This document shows, in pieces, positions 17,869 to 26,752 of a DNA stretch of 64,000 nt. The DNA is taken from the NCBI RefSeq assembly GCF_032922745.1, contig NZ_CP136693.1:3596001-3660000 (forward strand), read 5' to 3'. A program made the position numbers and the translations under genes. The stretch comes from Marinobacter salarius (lineage in GTDB: Bacteria > Pseudomonadota > Gammaproteobacteria > Pseudomonadales > Oleiphilaceae). The notes beneath the pieces were generated by a model. It was not told where the DNA came from. It saw only the letters and a program-made list of their open reading frames with translations, and did no database searches. How positions within the stretch are numbered: position 1 is the stretch's first letter; each line of letters begins with the position of its first letter.

Positions 17869-18468
17869 TCAGTCGCTCAGCGAGATGCCCAGGTTGCTCA
17901 CACCGTCATTGGCGGCATCACCGTGGATGCGTTCAACAAACTGGCTGGTGGGCGTGCGCTGGCGTTTGAGGGCCAGGATCAGGTCGCGCTGGAATACCTT
18001 GTCTTCTTTCATCAGCGGATGCTGGTCCAATAGCCTGACCAGCTCATCTTCTTCCAGGTCTTCGCCTTCGGAAAGCTCAACAAAGTTCATGACGGTCGCG
18101 GTGGCCATCTGGGAGGCGTCGGTTGCACGGTGCTTGCCCGGATTGAGTCGGTTCAGCAACGCTTGCTCCAGCAACTGGCAGAAATCAAACGCCGGATAGA
18201 CTCCGTAAGCGTCATAGGCGTTCACGTCTGGCGACAGCGATTCGAGCTTTGCCAATAGCTGGGGAATGGCCGCTTCGGAACTGTCCTTTTGCAGCATCTC
18301 CCAGCCAAGATCGAGCAACTGGCGCATTTTTGCACCGGTTTTCAGCCCAACGGCGTCCGCAAACAGGGCGTAATTGGGGAAGGAGCGCTCAGCAAGGGCC
18401 ATCAGGAAAGTAAATTCCCGCCAGCCCTGCAGTTGTGAGACCGCTTTCAGAAACTGATTGGCGTTCAC
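17869..18468 (-). CDS. DUF416 (YjaG family) protein
   Basis: 199-residue soluble helical protein of the YjaG/DUF416 family. Features are NQFLKAVSQLQGWREFTFLMALAERSFPNYALF near the N-terminus, a central DVNAYDAYGVYPAFDFCQLLEQAL, and an acidic stretch SEGEDLEEDELV before the C-terminal helix DLILALKRQRTP. It starts with GTG behind a good AGGAGAG ribosome site. The gene follows dcd by 55 bases on the same strand and is probably co-transcribed with it. The function of the family is unknown. Confidence 0.82.
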   Translation of the reverse strand: MNANQFLKAVSQLQGWREFTFLMALAERSFPNYALFADAVGLKTGAKMRQLLDLGWEMLQKDSSEAAIPQLLAKLESLSPDVNAYDAYGVYPAFDFCQLLEQALLNRLNPGKHRATDASQMATATVMNFVELSEGEDLEEDELVRLLDQHPLMKEDKVFQRDLILALKRQRTPTSQFVERIHGDAANDGVSNLGISLSD

Positions 18469-18523
18469 TGTGGCTCTCTCCTGACGATGTCACTTTCCGG
18501 AATCGCCCCTGCGGCACTGCCAC

Positions 18524-19090
18524 TCATGTTCGCGGCAGGGTCACGCCTGTTTGCCCCAGGTACTTTCCGCCCCGGTCTTTGTAGCTGGTGTCGCAGATTT
18601 CATCAGACTCAAAGAACAGCATCTGGGCGACGCCTTCGTTGGCGTAGATTTTGGCCGGCAGGTTGGTGGTGTTGGAAAATTCCAGGGTGACCTGCCCTTC
18701 CCACTCGGGTTCCAGTGGTGTGACGTTGACGATGATGCCACACCGCGCGTAGGTGGATTTGCCCAAGCAGATGGTCAGCACGCTGCGGGGGATACGGAAG
18801 TATTCCACGGTGCGCGCCAGGGCAAAGGAGTTGGGCGGGATGATGCAGACGTCGCCGGTGTAGTTGACGAAGCTGTTTTCATCGAAGTTCTTCGGGTCCA
18901 CGGTGGCGGAGTGGACGTTGGTGAAGATTTTGAATTCGTTGCTGCAACGGACATCGTAGCCGTAGCTGGATGTGCCGTAGGAGATTACGCGGCCTTTTTC
19001 GGTTTCGCGGACCTGATCGTATTCAAAGGGTTCGATCATGCCCTGATCCCGGGACATCCGGCGAATCCAGTGGTCGGATTTGATGCTCAT
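18524..19090 (-). CDS. dcd: dCTP deaminase
   Basis: Converts dCTP to dUTP, the main source of dUMP for thymidylate synthesis in gammaproteobacteria. The 188-residue homotrimer-type protein starts MSIKSDHWIRRMSRDQGMIEPF. The conserved core is TICLGKSTYARCGIIVNVTP and EWEGQVTLEFSN, the latter containing the catalytic Glu. NEGVAQMLFFESD and KYLGQTGVTLPR complete the signature. It is transcribed toward the DUF416 gene. A palindromic element lies in the 246-base gap that separates it from the upstream apbC gene. Confidence 0.96.
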   Translation of the reverse strand: MSIKSDHWIRRMSRDQGMIEPFEYDQVRETEKGRVISYGTSSYGYDVRCSNEFKIFTNVHSATVDPKNFDENSFVNYTGDVCIIPPNSFALARTVEYFRIPRSVLTICLGKSTYARCGIIVNVTPLEPEWEGQVTLEFSNTTNLPAKIYANEGVAQMLFFESDEICDTSYKDRGGKYLGQTGVTLPRT

Positions 19091-19187
19091 GGGTGACGTC
19101 TCGTATCCATAAAAAAGAGAGGCGGTAGTTTACCTGTTCACTTAATGACTGTCGAAGGCCTAGTCGCTAATTTTGACAGGTCTCTCC

Positions 19188-19317
19188 GATGCGGCCGTAG
19201 GGGCTGCAGCTATGGAAAGAACGGGTTCGAAACACGCCGTGGATACGTCCATGTAGGCTTGAGAAAAACATCCATGTTTTTCACAGTTTCAAACCCGTTC
19301 TTTCCACAGCCGCGATC
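19188..19317. repeat. Palindromic intergenic element, copy A
   Basis: Arms of 25 bases (19209-19233 and 19286-19310) are inverted repeats with two mismatches around GGAAAGAACGGG. Farther out, GATGCGGC (19188-19195) pairs with GCCGCGATC (19309-19317), with about 15 extra bases in the left arm. The 52-base centre (19234-19285) begins ACGC, ends CACA and contains ACGTCCATGT, GCTTG and CATCCATG. The same signature occurs in copy B near 38.55 kb, although the arms there are unrelated. A smaller hairpin, AAAAACAT/ATGTTTTT, is nested inside. The element lies in the dcd-apbC gap, in the 3' region of apbC. It encodes no protein. Confidence 0.75.
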
Positions 19318-19336
19318 AAACTTTGGTGGGGCTCGC

Positions 19337-20437
19337 CTAGTGTTCGGTTACGGAAACACTGGAGATAGAGCCCGTCAGGTTTCTTTCACGGGTGGAAAGT
19401 TCTGCACCTACCCGGCGGGCAATGTCCTTGTAGCGTCTCGACACTTCCGAATCGGGTTCTGCCACCACAGATGGGGTGCCGCCGTCGGTCTGTTCGCGGA
19501 TGGTCAGGTGCAGCGGGAGTTGGCCCAGCAGCGTGGTGTCGTATTCTTCGGCGATGCGTTCGCCGCCGCCGTGGCCGAAGAGGGGTTCTTCGTGGCCGCA
19601 GTTGCTGCAGATGTGGACACTCATGTTTTCCACCACGCCCAGCACGGATATGTCCACCTTGCGGAACATTTCGATGCCTTTTTTGCCGTCCAGCAGGGCG
19701 ATGTCCTGGGGTGTGGTGACGATAACGGCGCCGTTTACCGGGACTTTCTGGGCGATGGTGAGCTGGATGTCACCCGTGCCCGGGGGCATGTCGAGGATGA
19801 GGTAGTCCAGTTCGTTCCACAGGGTCTGTTGCAGCAGTTGCATGACGGCGCCGCTGACCATGGGGCCGCGCCAGACCATGGGGGTTTTCTCGGTAACGAC
19901 GAAGGCCATGGAGTTGGCCTGCAGGCCGTGAGCTTCCATGGGGACGAAGTATTTGTTTTCCCGGGTGTCGGGGCGTTTGCCCTCGGGAACGCCCAGCATC
20001 ATACCGATGCTGGGGCCGTAGATGTCTGCGTCGAGGATGCCCACGCGGGCGCCTTCTGCCTGCAGCGCCAGGGCGAGGTTGACGGCGGTGGTGGATTTGC
20101 CAACGCCGCCCTTGCCGGAGGCCACTGCGATGATGTTCTTGACGCCGGGAACGGACTGGATGTCTTTCTGGCCTTTGTGAGAGTGGATTTTCTGTCCCAC
20201 GTGGACATCCACGCCTTCAACGCCATCGACGTCGTCGAGGGCGTTGGTGAGCAGCTCTTTCAGGGCGCCGGCGATGCCTTTGGACGGGTATGGCAATTCG
20301 ATCATCACGGTGACCTTGCCGCTGTCGTCCGCGGTCAGGGATTTCACCGCACCCAATTCATACAGGTCCTTGCCCAGGTAGGGGTCGCGGTACTGTTGTA
20401 CGGCGGTTTCCAGTGCCTGCTGTGAAATCTGTGCCAT
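19337..20437 (-). CDS. apbC: Iron-sulfur cluster carrier protein ApbC (Mrp/NBP35 family)
   Basis: P-loop ATPase of 366 residues that binds and transfers Fe-S clusters. Residues about 1-85 form the MIP18/DUF59-like domain (YLGKDLYELGAVKSL). The ATPase follows with the deviant Walker A GKGGVGKSTTAVNLA (about 108-122), then ILDADIYGPSIGMMLG and the switch LILDMPPGTGD. The C-terminal CSNCGHEEPLFGHGGG holds the CxxC pair that bridges the cluster in the dimer. A GGAG ribosome site precedes the ATG. It is divergent from metG. This apbC/metG head-to-head pairing is common in gammaproteobacteria. Confidence 0.95.
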   Translation of the reverse strand: MAQISQQALETAVQQYRDPYLGKDLYELGAVKSLTADDSGKVTVMIELPYPSKGIAGALKELLTNALDDVDGVEGVDVHVGQKIHSHKGQKDIQSVPGVKNIIAVASGKGGVGKSTTAVNLALALQAEGARVGILDADIYGPSIGMMLGVPEGKRPDTRENKYFVPMEAHGLQANSMAFVVTEKTPMVWRGPMVSGAVMQLLQQTLWNELDYLILDMPPGTGDIQLTIAQKVPVNGAVIVTTPQDIALLDGKKGIEMFRKVDISVLGVVENMSVHICSNCGHEEPLFGHGGGERIAEEYDTTLLGQLPLHLTIREQTDGGTPSVVAEPDSEVSRRYKDIARRVGAELSTRERNLTGSISSVSVTEH

Positions 20438-20617
20438 CGGAATCTCCGGTCTAACGTCACGCGCATTTATTAGCGCGGAAACAGGTGTTTCGGGTGAAAA
20501 TTATCTGCTCGGAAGGTATCATTTGTGCCCGTTTCTGGCCATAAGGGTTCTTTACCCGGAGCAAGGCCGGTAAACGCGAACGCCCAACTCCTGACGAATG
20601 AAGGTTCGGACCACAAC

Positions 20618-22651
20618 ATGACGCAAGCGAGTTCAAAGCAACAGCGCGATATTCTGGTAACCAGCGCCCTGCCGTACGCCAATGGCCCCATCCACCTCGG
20701 CCATCTGCTGGAATACATTCAGACGGATATCTGGGTGCGCTATCAGAAAATGCGTGGCCAGAACTGCTACTACGTTTGCGCGGACGATGCTCATGGTACT
20801 GCTATTATGCTCCGTGCCGAGCGGGAAGGCATCTCTTCCGAAAACCTGATTGATCGTATCCGGGACGAGCACCAGCAGGATTTCGGTGGTTTTCACATCC
20901 GCTTCGACAACTATTACACCACCCACTCCGAAGAGAACCGCCAGTTCTCGGAATACATCTATCGCCAGTTGCAGGAAAACGGCCACATCGCCACCCGCAA
21001 GATTACCCAGGCGTTCGATCCTGAAAAGAACATGTTCCTGGCGGACCGGTTCATCAAGGGCACCTGCCCCAAGTGCAAGACCGAGGATCAGTACGGCGAC
21101 AACTGCGAAGCCTGCGGCGCCACCTATACCCCAGCCGAGCTGATCAATCCCCGCTCGGCGGTTTCCGGTGCAACGCCGGTGGAAAAGGAATCCGAGCACT
21201 ATTTCTTCCGTCTGCCGGAATTTGCGGACTTCCTCGCGAACTGGACTCGTAGCGGTACGCTGCAGCCCCAGGTGGCCAACAAGTTGGCCGAGTGGCTGGA
21301 TGCGGGCCTGCAGGAATGGGACATCAGCCGCGATGCCCCCTATTTCGGCTTCGAGATTCCCGATGCACCCGGCAAGTACTTCTACGTCTGGCTCGACGCG
21401 CCCATTGGTTACCTCGCCAGTTTCAAGAACCTGTGCAACCGGGAAGGCATTGATTTCGAGCATTTCTGGAAGGCGGATTCCACCGCTGAGGTGTATCACT
21501 TTATCGGCAAGGACATTATCAATTTCCACGCCCTGTTCTGGCCGTCCATGCTCCACAGCGCCGGTTTCCGCACGCCCAGTGCCGTCTGGGCCCACGGTTT
21601 CGTGACGGTAAATGGTAAGAAAATGTCCAAGTCCCGGGGCACGTTCATCATGGCCCGCACCTATCTGGACCACCTGAATCCGGAATACCTGCGCTACTAC
21701 TTCGCGGCCAAACTCACCGGCAGCGTCGACGACATGGACCTGAACCTGGAAGACTTCGCCGCGCGGGTGAACTCGGACCTGGTGGGCAAGGTGGTCAACA
21801 TTGCCAGTCGTAGCGCCGGGTTCATCACCAAGCGCTTTGACGGCCAGCTCGGTACCGTTACCGAACATGAAAAGCTGAAAGAATTTATCGAGGCTGGCGA
21901 TGAGATCGCTGACTTCTTCGAAGCCCGGGAATTCGGCCGCGCTATGCGCCGAATCATGGAACTGGCAGACATCGCCAATCAATACGTGAATGACGAGCAG
22001 CCCTGGGTCATCGCCAAGCAGGACGGCCAGGACGACAACCTGCAGGCCATCTGCACCAACGCCATCAACATGTTCCACCTGCTGATGACTTACCTTGCGC
22101 CGGTTCTGCCGAAAACTGCCAAGGCTTCCGAGGCCTTCCTGAATGCGCCGCTGGACTGGAACAAGCGTGATCAGCGGCTGGAAAGCCACGGCATCAACAA
22201 GTTCAAACCGCTGATGAACCGCGTGGACATGGCCCAGATCGAGAAAATGCTGGACGCGTCCAAGGAAGAGATGCCCGCAGCGACAGGACAGAAGGCCCCG
22301 GAAGCTAATCTCGAGCCGATTGCCGATGAAATAGAATTCGGGGATTTCGCGAAGGTGGATCTTCGGGTCGTCAAGATTGTCAAAGCCGAACACGTGGACG
22401 GTGCCGACAAGCTGCTTCGCCTTACCCTTGACGTTGGAGAGGGCGAGCGCAACGTTTTTGCCGGTATCAAGTCGGCGTACAAACCTGAGGAGCTCGAAGG
22501 ACGCCTGACGGTGATGGTGGCCAACCTCAAGCCCCGAAAGATGAAGTTCGGGATGTCAGAGGGCATGGTGCTGGCGGCCGGCCCCGGCGGAAAAGACATT
22601 TTCATCCTGTCACCGGATTCGGGCGCCACGCCCGGCATGCGGATTATGTAA
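20618..22651 (+). CDS. metG: Methionyl-tRNA synthetase
   Basis: Class I synthetase charging elongator and initiator tRNA-Met; 677 residues, the long dimeric form. The HIGH-type motif is YANGPIHLGHL near residue 20. The zinc knuckle CPKCKTEDQYGDNCEACG lies near 150-167. The signature KKMSKSRGTF is near 332. The C-terminal domain (from about 570, DFAKVDLRVVKIVKAEHVDG) is the Arc1p/Trbp111-like tRNA-binding module. The frame extends upstream to 20525, but the ATG at 20618 begins the recognisable protein (MTQASSKQQRDILVTSALPY). It heads a same-strand run into rsxA, 12 bases downstream. Confidence 0.96.
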   Translation: MTQASSKQQRDILVTSALPYANGPIHLGHLLEYIQTDIWVRYQKMRGQNCYYVCADDAHGTAIMLRAEREGISSENLIDRIRDEHQQDFGGFHIRFDNYYTTHSEENRQFSEYIYRQLQENGHIATRKITQAFDPEKNMFLADRFIKGTCPKCKTEDQYGDNCEACGATYTPAELINPRSAVSGATPVEKESEHYFFRLPEFADFLANWTRSGTLQPQVANKLAEWLDAGLQEWDISRDAPYFGFEIPDAPGKYFYVWLDAPIGYLASFKNLCNREGIDFEHFWKADSTAEVYHFIGKDIINFHALFWPSMLHSAGFRTPSAVWAHGFVTVNGKKMSKSRGTFIMARTYLDHLNPEYLRYYFAAKLTGSVDDMDLNLEDFAARVNSDLVGKVVNIASRSAGFITKRFDGQLGTVTEHEKLKEFIEAGDEIADFFEAREFGRAMRRIMELADIANQYVNDEQPWVIAKQDGQDDNLQAICTNAINMFHLLMTYLAPVLPKTAKASEAFLNAPLDWNKRDQRLESHGINKFKPLMNRVDMAQIEKMLDASKEEMPAATGQKAPEANLEPIADEIEFGDFAKVDLRVVKIVKAEHVDGADKLLRLTLDVGEGERNVFAGIKSAYKPEELEGRLTVMVANLKPRKMKFGMSEGMVLAAGPGGKDIFILSPDSGATPGMRIM

Positions 22652-22663
22652 TGGCGCGCTCTG

Positions 22664-23245
22664 ATGACTGAGTATCTGCTGATCCTGGTCAGCACCATAC
22701 TGGTGAACAATTTTGTGCTGGTTCAGTTTCTTGGACTGTGCCCGTTCATGGGCGTATCCGGAAAGCTGGAAACAGCCATGGGCATGTCATTGGCCACCAC
22801 GTTCGTGCTGACCCTGGCCTCGGTGTGCAGCTACCTGGCGTATACCTACCTGCTGGAGCCGCTGGACCTGGCGTTCCTGAAAACCATCACGTTCATCCTG
22901 GTCATCGCCGTTGTGGTGCAGTTCACGGAGATGGTGGTGCGCAAGACCAGCCCCCTGCTCTATCGGGTACTAGGCATTTTCCTGCCGCTGATCACCACCA
23001 ACTGCGCGGTTCTGGGTGTTGCCCTGCTTAACCTCAACAAGAACAATAACTTCGTGGAATCTGTCCTGTACGGATTCGGAGCCGCTGCCGGCTTTTCGCT
23101 GGTGCTGGTGCTGTTTGCTGCCATGCGTGAGCGCATCGCCGTGGCCGATGTTCCGGTAGCCTTCCGGGGCGCCGCCATTGGCATGGTCACCGCCGGGTTG
23201 ATGTCTCTGGCCTTCCTGGGCTTTACTGGTCTGGTCAGCGTCTGA
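22664..23245 (+). CDS. rsxA: Electron transport complex subunit RsxA (RnfA)
   Basis: Six-helix inner-membrane subunit (193 residues) of the Rsx/Rnf ion-translocating ferredoxin:NAD oxidoreductase. The opening YLLILVSTILVNNFVLVQFLGLCPFMGVS contains the membrane Cys in LGLCP. A second, inversely oriented copy of the motif is PLITTNCAVLGVALLN, and the two Cys are thought to hold an intramembrane Fe-S cluster. RsxA and RsxE are paralogues of opposite topology. First gene of the rsxABCDGE set, directly downstream of metG. Confidence 0.96.
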   Translation: MTEYLLILVSTILVNNFVLVQFLGLCPFMGVSGKLETAMGMSLATTFVLTLASVCSYLAYTYLLEPLDLAFLKTITFILVIAVVVQFTEMVVRKTSPLLYRVLGIFLPLITTNCAVLGVALLNLNKNNNFVESVLYGFGAAAGFSLVLVLFAAMRERIAVADVPVAFRGAAIGMVTAGLMSLAFLGFTGLVSV

Positions 23246-23260
23246 CGGAGCGTTTGTATT

Positions 23261-23839
23261 ATGTGGACGAGCATACTGATTGCCGTAGTGGTCCTGCTCG
23301 CGCTGGCGGTTGTGTTCGGCGGTCTGCTGGGCTTTGCCGCAGAGCGCTTTCGGGTGGAAGGCAACCCACTGGTGGACCAGATCGACTCCATGCTTCCCCA
23401 AACCCAGTGCGGCCAGTGTGGTTTTCCCGGCTGCCGTCCCTACGCGGAATCCATTGCCAACGGCGATGCCATCAACAAGTGCCCTCCGGGCGGTGAAACC
23501 ACCATCAAGGCGCTGGCAGACTTGCTGGACGTGGAGCCACAACCGCTGGACGCGGAACACGGGGTGGAGCAGGCCAAGCGTGTTGCGGTGATTCGCGAGG
23601 ACGAGTGCATCGGCTGCACCAAGTGTATCCAGGCCTGCCCGGTGGACGCTATCCTCGGCGCTGCAAAACACATGCATACGGTGATCGAGAGCGAATGCAC
23701 CGGCTGTGATCTGTGTGTGGAACCCTGCCCGGTGGACTGTATCGACATGATTACGGTAGAGCCCGACATTCGCTCCTGGACCTGGACACCGCCCAAATCC
23801 GGTGTGATCGCCACCGATCGTCAGGGGGCCAACGCCTGA
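23261..23839 (+). CDS. rsxB: Electron transport complex subunit RsxB (RnfB)
   Basis: Membrane-anchored iron-sulfur subunit of 192 residues. An N-terminal helix (ILIAVVVLLALAVVFGGLLG) is followed by a 4Fe-4S site of the RnfB type (CGQCGFPGCRPYAESI plus a later Cys in CPPGG). Two ferredoxin-type clusters follow: CIGCTKCIQACPVDAILG and CTGCDLCVEPCPVDCIDM. It passes electrons between soluble ferredoxin and the membrane subunits. Its stop overlaps the rsxC ATG by one base (TGATG), so translation is coupled. Confidence 0.96.
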   Translation: MWTSILIAVVVLLALAVVFGGLLGFAAERFRVEGNPLVDQIDSMLPQTQCGQCGFPGCRPYAESIANGDAINKCPPGGETTIKALADLLDVEPQPLDAEHGVEQAKRVAVIREDECIGCTKCIQACPVDAILGAAKHMHTVIESECTGCDLCVEPCPVDCIDMITVEPDIRSWTWTPPKSGVIATDRQGANA

Positions 23840-25677
23840 TGACACAGCTCTGGGACTTTTCCGGCGGCATCCATCCTGCCGAAAACAAACACCTGTCCAC
23901 ATCACGCCCTATCACTGGCGCCGGCCTGCCAGAGGTTCTGGTATTGCCGTTGCAGCAGCACATAGGCGAACCGGCTGAAGCCTGTGTTGCAGTCGGTGAT
24001 CGAGTTCTCAAAGGCCAGAAAATAGCCGACGTAACCGGCGGCATGGGCGTACCGGTTCACGCTCCGACGTCCGGCACTATTGAATCCGTCAGCCTTCAGC
24101 CCGTTCCCCACCCCTCGGGAATGAGCGACTGGTGCATTACCCTCAAGCCCGACGGAAAAGATGAGTGGGCGCCTCTCAACCCGGTAACGAACTACCGGGA
24201 TCTGGACCGGGAAACGGTGCTCGAACGCATCCGCGACGCCGGCATTTCCGGCATGGGAGGCGCCGGCTTCCCCACAAACATCAAGCTACGCCCGCCCCGG
24301 GACCGCAAGGTAAACACGCTGATCCTGAACGGCGCGGAGTGCGAGCCTTATATTACTGCCGACGATATGTCGATGCGGGAGAACGCGGGCGAGATCATTG
24401 CCGGATTGCGCATCATGGCGTGGATACTGCGCCCGGAGCGAGTTGTGATCGGCATCGAGGATAACAAGCCAGAGGCCATCTCAGCGCTCAGGAAGGCCGC
24501 GGACGGCACCCAGACAGAGATCGCGGTCATCCCCACCAAATATCCCTCTGGCGGTGAAAAACAGCTGATACAGGTCCTGACAGGCATGGAAGTGCCCAGT
24601 GGCGGGATTCCAGCGGATATTGGAGTGATGTGCCAGAACGTGGGCACAGCCATCGCCGTATCCGCCGCCATTCATCGGGGCGAGCCGTTGATTTCCCGCG
24701 TCACAACGATCACTGGGTATGCAGTTACCGATCCCGGTAATTTCGAGGTCCTGATCGGCACGCCTATCGATCACCTGCTCGCGCAGGCCGGGCAGGAAAA
24801 CAGCAAGCTCCACCGCCTTGTGCTGGGTGGGCCAATGATGGGCTATACCCTGGAAACGCCAGCCGTACCGGTGGTCAAAACCACCAACTGCGTCATTGCC
24901 GCCACTGCCACGGAATTACCGGAACCGGCTCCGGAACAGCCCTGTATTCGCTGCAGCATGTGCGCCGAAGCCTGCCCAATGGAGCTGCTGCCCCAGCAAC
25001 TGTTCTGGTACTCCAAAGCCGGGGAGTTCGACAAAGCCGAGCACCTGAACCTGTTCGATTGCATCGAATGTGGTGCCTGTTCCTACGTCTGCCCCAGCTC
25101 CATCCCGCTGGTGCAATATTACCGGGCAGCCAAAGGCGAGATACGGGTACAACAAGCTGAACAGCTGAAGGCAGATCGCGCCCGTGAACGCTTTGAAGCC
25201 CGTCAGGCGAGACTCGAACGGGAACAGCAGGAGAAAGAGCAGCGGCGCAAAGAACGCGCGAAGGCGGCGGCCGAAGCCCAGGCCAGGAAACAGGCCGAGG
25301 CTGAAAAGGCGGACGCAGAAGGCCAGCCCGCCAACGACCGTGCCGCCAAGGCCGCCCTGGTACAGGAAGCCCTTGCCCGTAAAAAGGCCAAGGGCCAACA
25401 GCAGGCCGAAACGAACGCCGGGGCCGCTGAAACCAAAGCCGCCAGCGAACCGGCGCCCGATATTGACGCCCTGGAGAAGCAGCTTGCCCAGGCCACCGCC
25501 AAGCTCAACACCATGCAAAGCATGCTGGAGGACGCCAGGGCCGAGAGTGCGGACAATGTCGAAAAACTCGAGAGAGCCGTCACCAAGAACCACGACCGGG
25601 TAAAACGGGCGGAAGAGGCTCTGGCTGAGGCCCGGCAATCTGTGGCGGCCACCGATACCCAAACGACAGACTCATGA
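23839..25677 (+). CDS. rsxC: Electron transport complex subunit RsxC (RnfC)
   Basis: Peripheral NADH/FMN subunit, 612 residues from the coupled ATG (an upstream in-frame start at 23713 lies inside rsxB and is rejected). The N-terminal barrel carries KHLSTSRPI and VLPLQQHIGEPAEACVAVGD. The FMN/NADH domain carries GISGMGGAGFPTNIKL, NGAECEPYITADD and TKYPSGGEKQLIQVLTG. Two 4Fe-4S clusters follow, CIRCSMCAEACPMELLPQQL and CIECGACSYVCPSSIPLVQY. From about residue 435 to the end the protein is a low-complexity Ala/Glu/Lys/Gln/Arg coiled-coil tail of some 175 residues, as in other long gammaproteobacterial RsxC proteins. Confidence 0.95.
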   Translation: MTQLWDFSGGIHPAENKHLSTSRPITGAGLPEVLVLPLQQHIGEPAEACVAVGDRVLKGQKIADVTGGMGVPVHAPTSGTIESVSLQPVPHPSGMSDWCITLKPDGKDEWAPLNPVTNYRDLDRETVLERIRDAGISGMGGAGFPTNIKLRPPRDRKVNTLILNGAECEPYITADDMSMRENAGEIIAGLRIMAWILRPERVVIGIEDNKPEAISALRKAADGTQTEIAVIPTKYPSGGEKQLIQVLTGMEVPSGGIPADIGVMCQNVGTAIAVSAAIHRGEPLISRVTTITGYAVTDPGNFEVLIGTPIDHLLAQAGQENSKLHRLVLGGPMMGYTLETPAVPVVKTTNCVIAATATELPEPAPEQPCIRCSMCAEACPMELLPQQLFWYSKAGEFDKAEHLNLFDCIECGACSYVCPSSIPLVQYYRAAKGEIRVQQAEQLKADRARERFEARQARLEREQQEKEQRRKERAKAAAEAQARKQAEAEKADAEGQPANDRAAKAALVQEALARKKAKGQQQAETNAGAAETKAASEPAPDIDALEKQLAQATAKLNTMQSMLEDARAESADNVEKLERAVTKNHDRVKRAEEALAEARQSVAATDTQTTDS

Positions 25678-25696
25678 TGAACAGGCCCCAACGCTA

Positions 25697-26749
25697 ATGG
25701 CACTTGCGCAACAGTCCTCGCCCCACGCCCGTAACGCCCGCTCCACGTCACAGGTCATGCTGTGGGTGATTCTGGCGGCCCTGCCCGGCCTGCTGGCACT
25801 GACCCTGTTCTTTGGCTGGGGCAATCTGGTCAACGTGGTATGGTGCATCGCGGTGGCACTCGCGGCCGAGGCTGCCATCCTCAAGCTTCGCAAGCGCCCG
25901 GTGGCTTTCTTCCTGAAAGACAACACCGCTGCGGTCACTGGCCTTTTGCTGGGTCTTTCCCTGCCTCAGTTTGCGCCCTGGTGGGTGTCCGCGGTTGCCG
26001 TCATCGCCGCCATCGTCATGGCCAAGCAACTCTATGGTGGTTTGGGCTCCAACCCGTTCAATCCTGCCATGGTGGGTTACGCTCTGGTGCTGATCTCGTT
26101 CCCCGTGGCCATGACCACGAATTGGGCGCAGCCCGGTCTCCTATGGGAGACCGCTCCGGGGTTTGGTGACACCCTGAGCATGATCGCCTCCGGCCAGCAG
26201 ACAGCGGTAGACGCCTTCACCATGGCCACGCCGCTGGACGAGTACAAACACAAGATTACCACCCATACCGCAGCGGAGGTGCTTGCCCATCCCACCTTCG
26301 GCGACGGTGTTGCCCGGGGCTGGGAATGGGTCAACGCCGCGTTCCTCGTGGGTGGCCTGGTTCTTGTCGGCCTGAAGATCATCACCTGGCACATTCCAGT
26401 CAGCATGCTGGCGGGCCTCGCGATTATGAGCCTTGCCTTTGGCAGCAACGCGGACCTGTATGCGCCGCTGTCCATGCACCTGCTGGCTGGGGGCACCATG
26501 TTGGGCGCGTTCTTTATTGCCACGGACCCAGTGTCCGCCGCGTCCAGTCATCAGGGCAAGCTTATCTACGGAGCGGGTATTGGCATCCTGATCTACCTGA
26601 TCCGCACCTGGGGCGCCTACCCCGATGCGGTGGCCTTCAGTGTTCTGCTGATGAACTTCGCGGTGCCGTTTATCGACCACTACACGCCACCCCGTACCTA
26701 CGGGCATCATAAGCCCCGGCGCGGCATTCCCGGCAAGGGTCAGGGGTAA
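25697..26749 (+). CDS. rsxD: Electron transport complex subunit RsxD (RnfD)
   Basis: Polytopic membrane subunit (350 residues), homologous to NqrB, expected to carry a covalently bound FMN. About nine or ten helices are visible, beginning VMLWVILAALPGLLALTLFFGWG. The segment TMATPL at residues 175-180 is where the flavin-bearing Thr of the family is expected. It departs from the textbook S/T-G-A-T string, so that assignment is by position. GGLGSNPFNPAMVGYALVLISFP and FFIATDPVSAASSHQGKLIYG are strongly conserved family blocks. It is separated by 19 bases from rsxC and by 3 from rsxG. Confidence 0.95.
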   Translation: MALAQQSSPHARNARSTSQVMLWVILAALPGLLALTLFFGWGNLVNVVWCIAVALAAEAAILKLRKRPVAFFLKDNTAAVTGLLLGLSLPQFAPWWVSAVAVIAAIVMAKQLYGGLGSNPFNPAMVGYALVLISFPVAMTTNWAQPGLLWETAPGFGDTLSMIASGQQTAVDAFTMATPLDEYKHKITTHTAAEVLAHPTFGDGVARGWEWVNAAFLVGGLVLVGLKIITWHIPVSMLAGLAIMSLAFGSNADLYAPLSMHLLAGGTMLGAFFIATDPVSAASSHQGKLIYGAGIGILIYLIRTWGAYPDAVAFSVLLMNFAVPFIDHYTPPRTYGHHKPRRGIPGKGQG

Positions 26750-26752
26750 ACC

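Noticed and set aside
19145..20425. 426-codon plus-strand frame opposite apbC
   Set aside because: Overlaps the whole of apbC and runs through the palindromic element; Gly/Val/Phe/Asp-biased shadow composition.
20633..22393. 586-codon open frame on the minus strand opposite metG
   Set aside because: Antisense shadow with no family features; metG motifs on the plus strand are complete.
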